A stretch of DNA of 64,000 nt from Sipunculus nudus (GCA_026874595.1 CM049313.1:49217659-49281658); one strand, 5' to 3'. Positions 1 to 10,560 are shown, counted from the stretch's first letter. The notes: generated by a model not told the origin, from the sequence alone. Numbers and translations are program-made.

Positions 1-69
1 TTTATTATTTATTTTTATTTGCTGTCTTGCATACTTTATACGGCCTTTCATCGTAATTAACCATGGATG

Positions 70-72
<3 letters not shown>

Positions 73-132
<60 letters not shown>
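73..132. repeat. (TA)n microsatellite
   Basis: An uninterrupted TA dinucleotide run of about 60 bp. No gene is visible on either side. Confidence 0.95.
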
Positions 133-134
<2 letters not shown>

Positions 135-1800
135 TCAAGCTTGCCTCCTTCCTTATTCTCTCAAAGTAAACCACTCTTTTTTTTCAAAAGGACTAAAGCA
201 ATTCAAGTAAAATACAAGTGACTTGAAATGCCCCTCGGTCAATGGACTGTCAGACCTGAGGCTGCATTACCCTAAACTTTTCCGAATTGAAATGGTTCCT
301 CCCTAATAATATTGATAACTACCTTACATAAATGTCTACAGATGTACAGTAATTTTCACTATGCCAAGATTAAGTAAAACAGAAATAATGCATACGTTAT
401 GGTAAGTTTACCCGCAAACACCATTTACTTATACAATGTACTGGAAAAAATTCCATTTTGTTGTTTTATATAGTTACACATATTTCGGCAAAGCAAAATT
501 CCAACCTAAAAGGGAATATTCTTTCTGACAAATTCCGTAGACATTGTATAGATAGTTCATGAATAAGCTGAATACATGAACATGTAAATGTAAGTGCTAG
601 AAGGAATATTTGCATGAAAGATTGTTGAGAAGAATACTCGAAAGTTTCAGCATCGTATGGGTGGCTGTCAAAAGCTGCCACAGACTTGGTGGTATGAAGA
701 TGATTTCCAGACTGTCATCTCAGTGTACTTTTTAGGTACGGATGCGGCTGAAGAGTAGCCCCCCGCGGCTTCAAGAACGGAGGATACTGAATGGATGGTA
801 TTGCAAGAGGAGGTGGGTGGGGGGTGGGGTGGGGTAAAGCAACTTAGATGATAATTATAGATTTGGTTTACTACTTCGTGATTGAATCCAGCAGGACCTC
901 AAGGCACTGTTTTATAGATTAGTTGTAATCGGGATCCGAATTGCATTTTTATCCGTTGACATTTGAGTTATTTATGTCATACATCGATGTTGAAGGAAGC
1001 GTTTGAAGCTGAACAATCCTAAGCGGCTGTTTTGTCAATTTCGTCAAACCGTATCCCTTTATCATTGTTTTCAATCTGAATGTTCTCTTATAATCATGTC
1101 GATCTTCTCAACAAAACAAATAACAGTTCACACATCGTAGCATCATTATTACAGTCAGGGTACCATGGAAACCATGTACCTTTGTGTCAGTTTTGAACTG
1201 AATGTTTACAGTTTCTCCCAGGCACTTATATACGTTTGTGGTGTAGTACATCTGTCTTGCGGTATCTTTTTTTTAGTATTATAATATAGCTTCCAGTTTT
1301 GAGTCTAGTTCAGTTTTTATCCATTTATCCTTTATTTTGCGCTTCTTTTAATTTCTTTCATTTTCTGATCATACCAAGGTAAACCTTTCTTTAATTTTAT
1401 AGTTTTGTGAACAACTATTAATATCAAAGATTGATATCAAGAACTGCTCATCTTATGAAGAGACTTTTTTTGTCATGGCTGTCACTTGTTCTACTGTCCG
1501 TTTTTAATGTACCTATGACTATACCTTTGATTTTCGGAAATTATATTTGTAGGGTTTCATTTTCTGTTTTGGTTATCACCGGATGTGCTTCATAAATGCA
1601 TGATAAGAGATAAAATACCTCTTCTGTGGAGGACATTACAAAACAATATCATTCTCTCTTTTTATAAAAAAAAAATTCAGCACATGCCGTAATTGTGAAA
1701 TACTCAAATTGTTTTTAGGTCATTATATATATGGGCAAATTGAAAAGCGTCAGATTTTGCAGAACATCAGAAAAAAAGACTCGCTTTCCACAAATTAAAA
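133..1800. other. No recognisable gene
   Basis: AT-rich sequence with stops in all frames. The only structured part is a G-rich run at 809-834. No domain, splice pattern or repeat shared with the rest of the window was seen. Confidence 0.6.
809..834 (+). other. G-rich tract, possible G-quadruplex
   Basis: Five runs of guanines separated by one to three bases, with the core GGTGGGTGGGGGGTGGGGTG. The pattern meets the usual G-quadruplex rule of four close G runs. No promoter or gene is adjacent, so any role is unknown. Confidence 0.5.
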
Positions 1801-1814
1801 GACCAATATTTCAC

Positions 1815-1930
1815 AGACAGTGTTATCATTGAGGCTGCGCGGTATTTTCGATATATTAGTATATCGCAATATGGTGATTCCCCTATTGCGTATCGCGATA
1901 CAGTTTTCAATATCGATATTTTTTAAATGT
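1815..1930. mobile_element. hAT-like terminal fragment rich in CGATA/TATCG
   Basis: The block starts GGCTGCGCGGTATTTTCGAT and continues with repeated TATCG and CGATA words, ending in AATATCGATATTTTTT. This style of terminus (GGGCGGTAT followed by CGATAT words) is familiar from hAT-type non-autonomous elements of invertebrates. No partner end or 8-bp target duplication was found, so the call is tentative. A related sequence appears near 54743-54830. Confidence 0.35.
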
Positions 1931-2044
1931 GCCTGAACAGATTTTTTAGTAAAAACAAAATTTCTGTTACAAATTTAGAAATTTCTATATGGATTTGGAT
2001 TATAGACAAGCTTGAAGTAAAAGTTTATCTTTTCCTAATCTTGA

Positions 2045-2400
2045 TATGTACATCTGCAAAGTTCCATTTCGGTTTAGGACTACATGCCAGGGCGGTAGCA
2101 TTCGCTTCCAATCATATTTCTTTTGTATCCTGGTGTCATCCAGGCTTGGTGTTTACCGCACTTTCGGGTCCTTGATGTGCGACCATCCCCATTACTTGGT
2201 TATAACACCGAGGAGCCCCTAACAGACGCTCTCGTTTGTGAGTGATCCACGGCCTTGGGGCATAGTCTTCCCTTTAATCCTGCTGAGCGCACACCCTAGG
2301 TTTGGGCCGACCGAGAAAATCTCACCTCCTACGCTGAGATTTGAACTCACGATCTCCTGGCTTTGAGTCTTGTGCCCTTCCCCTGAGCCACACAAGTCGG
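2045..2400 (-). mobile_element. tRNA-derived SINE, copy 1
   Basis: Read on the minus strand, the 5' end begins near TTGTGTGGCTCAGGGG, which resembles a tRNA A box, and is followed by GAGTTCAAATC, which resembles a B box (plus-strand 2338-2348). The body matches the copies at 25393-25786, 47521-47705 and 62282-62713, for instance the shared plus-strand words TGTACATCTGC, CCATTTCGG and CCTGAGCCACA. No clear poly-A-like tail or target duplication remains, so this copy is older or truncated at its 3' end. Confidence 0.75.
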
Positions 2401-3290
2401 TTTCTATGGAATTTCCTCTTTGTATGAGAAATTAAGCATCTACATATTTATATGCGACAGAACAAGCTTGTTGAGCTGAACAACACCGACTTTGTCAAGG
2501 TATTTTCTTTATAATAACTGACAGCAATTTTATTCTTAAATCCAGCTGAACTGGACATGACAGGTTATCCAAATTTCTTTTAATTGCCACTTCATGTGAC
2601 GCAGGGTGCTCATAAATTGTAAAACAATACACCAACAGCGGATGTGATGAGAGAAGCACAAACGGATTCAAACTAAGGGCCTGCGGTGATTTATGTGGAT
2701 ATCAATATAAAAACTAATGGTACATTAAGTGATGTAGGTTCTTATTTTCGGTTTTCATGTAACAACAACACCGTGTTATTTCCGTTAAGTATAACCTGAT
2801 AAATATACTGATTAAATGTGGCATCAAATCCACTTTCCTTGATGGTAGATAGAATCAGCAGACACTGTTCAATTACAGTTTAACTTTCTCGAATTTAATT
2901 CTGACAAAAAAAAACCCATAAAATTTATCACTTACTCAATATCAGTCCAGGCGGGAGACACTTCAAATCTGAATTATTCAAGTTATAGAATATGTCCCTT
3001 TCAAAATATAGTTGATCAAATTGATATGTCACTTCAATCACCTTCATGGTAAAACACGTAAAACCGTAAAAGATATAGTCCGGTATGGCTAATTTTGAAA
3101 GTCACATTAGTATTCTCCTTCCAACTTTAAATTAACACACTTGCAGACAGTAGTTGTCCCTGACAACTTGATGCTACATCTTCTCACTTTTTAGTCCTTA
3201 TTTTCTCTCTTTCTTTTACTTTTTGAAAGAAGCAAATTCTCGAGTGTCCTTGACACTTAACTAACTTCCTTTTTTTACGGAAGTCTGGAC
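2401..3290. other. No recognisable gene
   Basis: AT-rich sequence without long frames or repeats shared with the rest of the window. Confidence 0.6.
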
Positions 3291-5600
3291 AGGCCTGGAC
3301 CATTTAGTCCTCAACGCTTGTGTTATTGTCTCTCATGTTCAATCAAACCTGGACCCCAGTGGCCTCCCTCACATGACTGATTTTCTCCAAGTCAAACTTA
3401 GACCCAGGTGGCCTCCCTCGCATGACTGATTTTCTCTCAGTCAAACCTGGACCCCAATGACCTCCCTCGCTGGACTGATTTTCTCTCAGACAAACCTTGA
3501 CCCAAGTGGCCTCCCTTGCGTGACTGATTTTCTTTTTTAGTCAAACCTGGAACCCGGTAGCCTTCCTTACCTTGAATGATTTTCTTTAAGTCAAACTTGG
3601 ACATCAGTGGCCTCCCTCGCTTGACTGATTTTCTGTTGGTCAAACTAAGACCCCAGTGGCCTCCCTCGCTTGACTGATTTTCTCTTAGTCAAATTAAGAC
3701 CCCAGAAGCCTCCCTCGCTTGAATGATTTCCTCTTAGTCAAACCTGGGCCACGGCGGCCTGCCTCGCTTGACTGATTTTCTTTTAATCAAATCTGGACGC
3801 CAGTAGCCTTCACCGCTTGACTGATTTTCTCTTAGTCAAACCTGGACCTACTTGACCTCCCTCGCATGACTTATTTTCTCTCAGTCAAATTTGGACCCCA
3901 GTGGCCTCCCTCGCTTGACTGATTTTCTTTCAGTCCAACCTTGACCCCAGTGGCTTTGCTTAGCTTGAATGATTTTCTTTTAGTCAAACTTGGACCCCAG
4001 TGACCTCCCTCGCTTTACTTATTTTCTGTTGGTCAAACTTGGACCCCAGTGGCCCCTCCTCGCTAGACTGATTTTCTCTCAGTCAAACCTGGACCCCAAT
4101 GACCTCCCTCGCTGGACTGATTTTCTCTCAGACAAACCTTGACCCAAGTGGCCTCCCTTGCGTGACTGATTTTCTTTTTTAGTCAAACCTGGAACCCGGT
4201 AGCCTTCCTTACCTTGAATGATTTTCTTTAAGTCAAACTTGGACATCAGTGGCCTCCCTCGCTTGACTGATTTTCTGTTGGTCAAACTAAGACCCCAGTG
4301 GCCTCCCTCGCTTGACTGATTTTCTCTTAGTCAAATTAAGACCCCAGAAGCCTCCCTCGCTTGAATGATTTCCTCTTAGTCAAACCTGGGCCACGGCGGC
4401 CTGCCTCGCTTGACTGATTTTCTTTTAATCAAATCTGGACGCCAGTAGCCTTCACCGCTTGACTGATTTTCTCTTAGTCAAACCTGGACCTACTTGACCT
4501 CCCTCGCATGACTTATTTTCTCTCAGTCAAATTTGGACCCCAGTGGCCTCCCTCGCTTGACTGATTTTCTTTCAGTCCAACCTTGACCCCAGTGGCTTTG
4601 CTTAGCTTGAATGATTTTCTTTTAGTCAAACTTGGACCCCAGTGACCTCCCTCGCTTTACTTATTTTCTGTTGGTCAAACTTGGACCCCAGTGGCCCCTC
4701 CTCGCTAGACTGATTTTCTCTCAGTCAAACCTGGACCCCAATGACCTCCCTCGCTGGACTGATTTTCTCTCAGACAAACCTTGACCCAAGTGGCCTCCCT
4801 TGCGTGACTGATTTTCTTTTTTAGTCAAACCTGGAACCCGGTAGCCTTCCTTACCTTGAATGATTTTCTTTAAGTCAAACTTGGACATCAGTGGCCTCCC
4901 TCGCTTGACTGATTTTCTGTTGGTCAAACTAAGACCCCAGTGGCCTCCCTCGCTTGACTGATTTTCTCTTAGTCAAATTAAGACCCCAGAAGCCTCCCTC
5001 GCTTGAATGATTTCCTCTTAGTCAAACCTGGGCCACGGCGGCCTGCCTCGCTTGACTGATTTTCTTTTAATCAAATCTGGACGCCAGTAGCCTTCACCGC
5101 TTGACTGATTTTCTCTTAGTCAAACCTGGACCTACTTGACCTCCCTCGCATGACTTATTTTCTCTCAGTCAAATTTGGACCCCAGTGGCCTCCCTCGCTT
5201 GACTGATTTTCTTTCAGTCCAACCTTGACCCCAGTGGCTTTGCTTAGCTTGAATGATTTTCTTTTAGTCAAACTTGGACCCCAGTGACCTCCCTCGCTTT
5301 ACTTATTTTCTGTTGGTCAAACTTGGACCCCAGTGGCCCCTCCTCGCTAGACTGATTTTCTGTTAGTCAAACCTGGGTCCCGGTCGCCTCCCTCGCTCGA
5401 CTGATTTTCTCTTAGTCAAATCTGGACCCCAGTAGCCTCCCTTGCTCGACTGATTTTCAAAGTCAAACCTTGCCCTAGTGGCCTCCCTCACTTGACTGAT
5501 TTTCTCTTAGTCAAACCTGGCCCCCGGCGGCCTCCCTTGTCTTACTGATTTTTTTCGTGGTCAAACCTGGACCCCAGTGGACTCTCTCACTTGACTGGCA
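3290..5600. repeat. 49-bp minisatellite with a 642-bp higher-order unit
   Basis: The monomer is about 49 bp and contains TGACTGATTTTCTCTTAGTC and CCTCCCTCGCTTG. Across 3434-5359 the monomers form a higher-order unit of 642 bp (about 13 monomers) present three times, starting near 3434, 4076 and 4718. The three copies look identical by eye. Flanking monomers at 3290-3433 and 5360-5600 are divergent. Three identical 68-residue minus-strand frames spaced 642 bp apart are by-products of this array and not genes. Confidence 0.95.
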
Positions 5601-6225
5601 GCCTCTCTCTACTTCTGCTGTAAGATTTGGTCCGCCCTGGTCATATCCAAACCACCCCTTAAGTACAGTGCTGTCACCCCACTCTCCTTACATGTTGTCA
5701 CCCTTATCCACTTGGCAGTGCCTTGTTGTTGGACACACTAGGGGTATACCCGATCCTACTCTTCTTATCTGTAAACAACTTGTCAACAGCCAGCTGGCCC
5801 TGGGCGCACCGAGTCAGAATGCATATATATAGTACCCCCCTGCTACGCATTTGGAAAACATACCTTATGACAAATCCCTTTAAAGACCCTGAATAGAAAA
5901 AATATAAGCGCAAACATGACTACTTCATAACATCAAGTACAGTTTCCTTGAGGCATACACATCAGGTAGACTTTTCACGCGTAGCGCGCGGTATAACAAC
6001 AAACGCAAAAAATGAATCGAATTTATCGAATATGGTACTGAATACCGCATGTTAATTAAGTTATTGGGAATCCTTATTCGACACGGCTTAACACGGCCTA
6101 ATTAGAGAACGGCTATAGTTTGAACGGTGCCGATCACAGCAGTTCAGCCGTGTCATTCACGACTCAACAGGGAGCCAGTAATATGGCCGTAATGCCAGTA
6201 ATCTGGCCGTTGCATGAAGCTAGAA
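5601..6225. other. No recognisable gene
   Basis: Mixed sequence with no domain. A 91-residue frame at 5557-5832 begins inside the minisatellite and has no recognisable features. Confidence 0.55.
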
Positions 6226-6229
6226 CAGG

Positions 6230-6480
6230 GCATTGACTGGACAGCAGTGAAATTCATTTCACGGTGTATTCATTGCTGACAGACACATTAACAGATAATA
6301 AAAGCCAGGTGGACCGGGAAGCCTTCCTGGATAGATGACGTATAGTTCTTTATCTGGTTCGCTTATCCTTTATCCGTCTCAGATATCCCCGGGATACCAG
6401 GTGTGAAACCGCCTTAAAAATTTCAAATTAATACCACAGGCAGGTTGCGGTTATTGCTTTATCTGTTGCTGAATTTTCTG
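6230..6480 (+). repeat. Dispersed repeat shared with 33193-33385
   Basis: The words GGTGGACCGGGAAGCC, GACGTATAGTTCTTTATCTG and TTTATCCGTCTCAGATATCC recur in inverted orientation at 33193-33385 with only a few differences. The repeat is not coding. In the second location it sits inside a rearranged LTR, which suggests mobility or capture. The family is unknown. Confidence 0.75.
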
Positions 6481-6539
6481 GCATCTGCATAAGACTTGTA
6501 CTTCTGGAAGATTTGATTTAAGATCCGTTAGATATTGTC

Positions 6540-6746
6540 AGGAAATTGGATTTTAACTATCAGTCCAGATGAACTGGCCTTAAATTATTCCAAAGAGGCC
6601 GATCAAGTTCTATTTTTTTCCAGATATTACGTTTTATACTGTATGTACTTGACAATAATGGTAATTACTTATTACGATTAAATAGTAATCACCAGACTGC
6701 GCCGAATTAGGTGTTTGTTGCCGCGAGCTTAGCAGTCGGATCATGG
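6540..6746 (+). repeat. Paralogous segment P1, left part
   Basis: This segment aligns with 9508-9681. Shared words include AAAGAGGCCGATCAA, TTACGTTTTAT, GCCGAATTAGGTGT and TGTTGCCGCGAGCT. The solo LTR at 6747-7413 interrupts it, and the alignment resumes at 7414. The function of the segment is unknown. It behaves as an old dispersed duplication. Confidence 0.8.
6743..6746. repeat. Target-site duplication ATGG, left
   Basis: ATGG here and at 7414-7417 flank the solo LTR. The paralogous segment has a single ATGG at 9678-9681, which is the empty site. Confidence 0.85.
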
Positions 6747-7413
6747 TGTTACAGATGTCTGTTTTATTGTGCGCAGGGGTGGTCCATGTGTTGTTGACAT
6801 TTGGTTCGTGTGGCACGCAGGGCTCGTTGTAATAGCAGCATCGCCTGACCGAGTTAGCCCGGCCCACGTTTAGGGTCTAACGTGTTTAGACACAGCGTTG
6901 GTGGAATATTCTGGGCTGTTCGCGCTCTATGAGCGCGTGTCTTGTATTGTTCTTTGGGTGTGTGTCATATGTACTGTTCTGTTCAGTTTGCCTTAGGGAT
7001 CACTACCAGAATTTCAATTTTGGATTACAACAGATTGATTTTGTGATTGAATTGGACTATTATTCTCTGAGAAGATTTATGTGAACTGTTCATCTGGATT
7101 ATACGTGTTAAAGGGCTTGTTGTCGCTGTGACAGTAATAGTATCCAGATACTGTACACTTTATTTATTAATTGTGTAATTGTATTGATTTACTGTTATAC
7201 TGTGTAATTTTATTGATTTAGTGTATTGTTATGTTAGGATTGTTTTAAGAATAAATTATAATTATTTTTTAACAAAAAAACACTGACTTCTTTATTCATT
7301 CCCCTAGACATTTCACGCTGCTAAGTGTTACAGAATCTGATTTTTATTTATCTCTATAACAAAATTTATGCTCGTCACCACTACGTGATCTGTTGTTATT
7401 AGGTTCCGAAACA
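6747..7413 (+). mobile_element. Solo LTR of the TGTTAC...GTAACA family (short subtype)
   Basis: The element begins TGTTACAGATGTCTG and ends GGTTCCGAAACA, with a polyadenylation signal AATAAA at 7250-7255. It is 667 bp, shorter than the 764-803 bp of other complete copies, and its TATA region is not obvious. Shared landmarks are TTCATTCCCCTAGACATTTC, the CACGCTGC word and a near-terminal CACGTGAT-like motif. A 4-bp duplication ATGG flanks it and no internal region is attached, so it is a solo LTR left by LTR-LTR recombination. Its 5' part resembles the 57800-57959 end of the minus-strand copy. Confidence 0.88.
7250..7255 (+). terminator. LTR polyadenylation signal AATAAA
   Basis: AATAAA lies at the same relative place in each LTR copy, just after TGTTTTAAG, and is the expected 3' processing signal of the R region. 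Confidence 0.7.
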
Positions 7414-7417
7414 ATGG

Positions 7418-7640
7418 TTAGATATAACGGATATTGAAGCTTTACACAAGTAAGCCTCATATATCAATATCACGTGTGGCCAATTTCTTAAACAAACAGG
7501 TACTACATTAAGACACGTGGCACGAACATTAATAACAGATTGCGTTGAAGAAGCCTTTTGTGTGCTAGGTCAATATTAAAAGAAATAACACAAACATCTC
7601 ACTGTCAGGCACCTTGGCGCAATCGAGAAAAAAAGATCAC
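7418..7640 (+). repeat. Paralogous segment P1, right part
   Basis: This part continues the alignment with P2. It shares AGTAAGCCTC and then ATATCAATATCACGTG, where P2 has ATATCAACAT, the TRIM, and CAAGTG. Further shared words are GACACGTGGCA and GAAGCCTTTTGT. It therefore preserves the site into which the TRIM inserted in P2. Confidence 0.8.
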
Positions 7641-8850
7641 GAACAACTTGCTGCTTAGAGTCTATCCATGAAAGAATGACTCACAGGCCTTTTTTCACAG
7701 ACTGATGGCACCTGTGAGTCAGGCAACCGGTCATAATTCGACAAACGTTCCAAGGTCGGATCAAAATATTGACGGACTGGTATGATTTGGTATTATTTCA
7801 AAGAAGAAAATAAAAACATCGTGTTTAACCAACTTGGAATCACCAGTTTTTATAAGGAAAAGCGATCGTTAGTAAAATCGCCGCCAATACGGTATCTTAG
7901 ACTAGTCCAGACGGGGGCGTATCATATTTTGTTTAAAAAGAAGGATGTGTCTCTACAGATATTCACGCAGAAACAGATGACCCCTTTTTTGGCAGATCTT
8001 TAATAAAACAATTTGGACTGGTACATCGCGCAAATATGGACCATATCGTTTCCAAAAAGATTTTTTAATCTGTGTGATTTTTGTGCATTTTGTGATGGAA
8101 AAAGGCTAACAATTTAAGTTTTAAATCACCAAATGGCCGAAAAGTCTGTCCGAATTTGGAATGTTGTTTTCATTAAGCCGAAACATACTATATGGCAGGT
8201 CCTATGGTGACTGGTTAAAGAGCTATACAATCACTGCGGGTACAACCAAAAGGTTTCCTCTAACGTCGATTAAGGTTTAGCTAATTAGAACATCATAATA
8301 AGTGCCACCTTATGATAAGCAAGCATATCCACCAGATTACTCAATATATTTCATAACTGGTTGGATAGGGACCACACTTCAATTTCCTTCAGGCGCTAGA
8401 GGTCACGTGGTCCTTTTTGTTTAAATGGCCTGAAGGAGAATAATGAATTGTTTGGCCTGCTTTGGTTGGCACTAGCTTTATGCCAGGAGACCTTTTAAAA
8501 ACCATTGTTGGATTTTTATCTATGTTTTTGCATAACCTCAAAACAAATATATGGAATCAGTAAAATATTTTTAAATATGTAGCCAATCAAAGACATGTTG
8601 TCCAAATTGTTGCTCGGAGAGTAATTTTAGCTTATAAGAAAATGAGATACACAAGCCCCGATATCACTAGAAACAACACATTCTCAGGTAAAAGACAAAT
8701 TAATATCAGAATTTATTTTGAAAATTATTTAAAAGAGGCGCAAACTTCAGGGGTTTTGTAGATGTTATATAGGGAAAAGTTTCCTCCTTGCATTAGGACA
8801 GCCTACTCGATCACAGGGATACTAATAGGTTAGTCCACTTATTGTGAAAG
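7641..8850. other. No recognisable gene
   Basis: AT-rich sequence. A 73-residue frame at 7782-8003 has no recognisable motif and no repeat relationship seen. Confidence 0.55.
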
Positions 8851-8869
8851 GGGATGGTAGGTAGCTCTG

Positions 8870-9220
8870 AGGTCTTACACTGTGATAAAGCGAGGAGAAA
8901 TGCGACAGAAGTTCTCGGGCAATTTTTCATGATAAAGACATTCACTGTGCGAATACTATTCAGCGCCGTAGAAAGCGAACATTATTTTAATCAATGTTCT
9001 ATTTATCGTTTATGTCGAGTAAATTACGACCAGAAAGCAGTTACAAGGATCTTATTCTAGATATTTATTATTTTTCTCTTTATTATTTTTCAGACATGTT
9101 TATGTGTGTATATACAGTCTGTGAAATAGTTATCCGAAGGCCATTTCTCTAGTATAAAGAACACCAATAACTGGAATAAATTGGTCCAACTGTATCACTG
9201 TTATTCTTGCGTGTGTGTAT
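8870..9220 (+). repeat. Dispersed repeat paralogous to 10366-10560
   Basis: CACTGTGATAAAGCGAGGAG at 8878 matches CACTGTGATAAAATGAGGAG at 10366. CAGTCTGTGAAATAGTTATC near 9113 matches a similar run near 10471. The block lies beside the P1/P2 paralogues and is probably part of the same larger duplicated unit. Confidence 0.65.
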
Positions 9221-9507
9221 GTGTATGTCTGGTTGTACTCTGTCATGCATGGATATATCCGAAGACACTAAAGCACACCCTCTGATCGTTGGTTTTCCTC
9301 TTCTGGTTTCTCAATCATACATTGTGGGGTATACCATGCATCTACTTATCTTTTTTGGACGGGTCTTAAAAGGTGTCCATACTGTCACAGTAAGAACCAT
9401 AACTTATTCCAAAGAGGTCCATCACGTTATTTTCAATAGACATTACACACTGCATGTATATGCAATATAATATGTTAAACTGCATGTTTATGCATTTTAA
9501 TAGGTAA

Positions 9508-9734
9508 AATTAGATTTTTACTATCAGTTCAGATTGACTGGCCCTCACTTATTCGAAAGAGGCCGATCAAATTCTATTTTTTTTCAGAAATTACGTTTTA
9601 TTACCTATATACTTGACATTACTGGTAATTACTGTGCCGAATTAGGTGTCTGTTGCCGCGAGCTCAGGAGCCGGCCCATGGTAAAATATAACGGGTATGG
9701 AAGCTTAACACCAGTAAGCCTCTTATATCAACAT
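9508..9734 (+). repeat. Paralogous segment P2, left part
   Basis: This aligns with 6540-6746 and 7414-7461. The sequence GGCCCATGGTAAAATATAAC carries a single ATGG with no LTR, whereas P1 has the 667-bp LTR between duplicated ATGG. Confidence 0.8.
9731..9734. repeat. Target-site duplication ACAT, left of the TRIM
   Basis: ACAT here and at 10166-10169 flank the complete miniature element. The uninterrupted paralogue reads CAATATCACGTG at the equivalent point. Confidence 0.8.
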
Positions 9735-9890
9735 TGTTACGAAGACAAATTGCTCAGGGGGAAATACTGGGCCGATCCCGGTTTCGAACCTATGTCGGTG
9801 GCGCACAGGTCCGGCGTACCAACCGCTTCGCCAGCAAAGCAAGCTTCACTAGCGAGACAGTTCGGTCCGCTTTTATGTCACCCCGTAACA
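9735..9890 (-). mobile_element. TRIM 3' LTR
   Basis: 156 bp, from TGTTAC to GTAACA. On the minus strand it has TGGCGAAGCGG (9833-9823), resembling a tRNA A box, and GGTTCGAAACC (9790-9780), resembling a B box. The spacing of about 32 bp is normal for tRNA promoters. Confidence 0.88.
9780..9833 (-). promoter_or_regulatory. tRNA-like internal promoter (A box and B box) in the TRIM LTR
   Basis: The A-box candidate TGGCGAAGCGGTTGG and the B-box candidate GGTTCGAAACC fit the RNA polymerase III consensus forms TRGCNNAGNNGG and GGTTCGANNCC. This unit is the best conserved part among all copies of the small LTR in the window. Whether polymerase III uses it is not shown by sequence. Confidence 0.7.
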
Positions 9891-9902
9891 CACCCCCTCT
9901 TA
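9891..9902 (-). promoter_or_regulatory. TRIM polypurine tract
   Basis: The minus strand reads TAAGAGGGGGTG directly before the 3' LTR. This is the position and composition expected of the plus-strand DNA primer. Confidence 0.75.
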
Positions 9903-9994
9903 TTAGCTTTCTGCTGTCAGAACAAGGCTTATTATCCCAGGAGTCAAACTTTGGTGAGCTTATTCCCTGGGCCACAAAATTTTACCGTCACGTT

Positions 9995-10007
9995 GGACGA
10001 GCCCCCA
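9995..10007 (-). promoter_or_regulatory. TRIM primer-binding site, tRNA-Pro type
   Basis: TGGGGGCTCGTCC on the minus strand begins 3 nt after the 5' LTR and is complementary to the first 13 bases of a tRNA-Pro 3' end including CCA. The next five bases (AACGT) no longer match the usual GGGAT. Confidence 0.82.
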
Positions 10008-10010
10008 TAT

Positions 10011-10165
10011 TGTTATGAAAGATAACTTATTCAGTGGAAACACTGGGCCGATCCCGGTTTCGAACCCATGTCGGTGGCGCCGAATCCGGCGTACCAACCG
10101 CTTCGCCAGCAAAGCAAGCTTTACTAGCGAGACAGTTCGGTCCGCTTTTATGTCACCCCGAAGCA
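10011..10165 (-). mobile_element. TRIM 5' LTR
   Basis: 155 bp with the same tRNA-like core as the 3' LTR. The plus-strand right edge reads CCCCGAAGCA where the other LTR has CCCCGTAACA. Differences concentrate toward the LTR edges, while about 80 bp of the middle is almost unchanged. Confidence 0.85.
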
Positions 10166-10169
10166 ACAT

Positions 10170-10300
10170 CAAGTGTAGCCCAGTTCTTAAAAAAAATCAG
10201 GTTAACACATTTGGACACGTGGCATGAACAGTTATTACAGATTCCACGTAAGAAGCCTTTTGTATGCTGGGGCTATATTAAAAAAAATAGCCTATGTACA
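10170..10300 (+). repeat. Paralogous segment P2, right part
   Basis: The alignment with 7462-7590 resumes after the TRIM: CAAGTGTAGCCCAGTTCTTA against CACGTGTGGCCAATTTCTTA, then GACACGTGGCA and AGAAGCCTTTTGT. Confidence 0.75.
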
Positions 10301-10365
10301 TACATATATCCGCGTGCCAATGAACATACAGCTGTCGAGAAATTGTGTTGCAATACATATTATAC

Positions 10366-10560
10366 ACTGTGATAAAATGAGGAGCTAGTTCTCGGAACAT
10401 ATTTTTTCAGAGGATGTTTTTAAAATAGTTATAAAATTTGTCTCTATTGTTTATTATTTTTTCTTTGTTTATAAACAGTCTGTTAAACAGTTATCCAAAG
10501 GGCATTTCTCTATCATGGACAAACATCCATGTGTACGTGTGTGGGTTTGTTTTCTGTTAA
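10366..10560 (+). repeat. Dispersed repeat paralogous to 8870-9220
   Basis: Shares CACTGTGATAAA, GTTCTCGG and TTATCC-A-AGG-CATTTCTCTA words with the upstream block. Confidence 0.6.

Larger units (their letters stand above)
9735..10165 (-). mobile_element. Complete TRIM retrotransposon with tRNA-like LTRs
   Basis: On the minus strand the order is: 5' LTR (10165-10011, 155 bp); a 3-nt spacer; a primer-binding site TGGGGGCTCGTCC (10007-9995) matching the 3' end of tRNA-Pro; about 90 bp of non-coding sequence; a polypurine tract AAGAGGGGGTG (about 9901-9891); and the 3' LTR (9890-9735, 156 bp). The LTRs start TGTTACGGGGTGAC and end TCGTAACA in the better copy. They look about 85-90% alike by eye. 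Each carries an A-box-like and a B-box-like motif. Flanking ACAT duplications and the empty paralogue support retrotransposition. No coding capacity exists, so replication enzymes must come from another element. Confidence 0.9.

Noticed and set aside
3437-4927. Three identical 68-residue minus-strand frames rich in KRG/QSG
   Set aside because: They are the same stretch of the 642-bp minisatellite unit repeated. Frame openness follows from monomer content, and there is no start context or domain.
3290-5600. CRISPR-like array of short repeats
   Set aside because: Monomers are contiguous with no unique spacers, and the window is eukaryotic.
9534-10025. 163-residue plus-strand frame
   Set aside because: It runs from the paralogous segment through the TRIM LTR and internal region. 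The TRIM structure explains the sequence fully.
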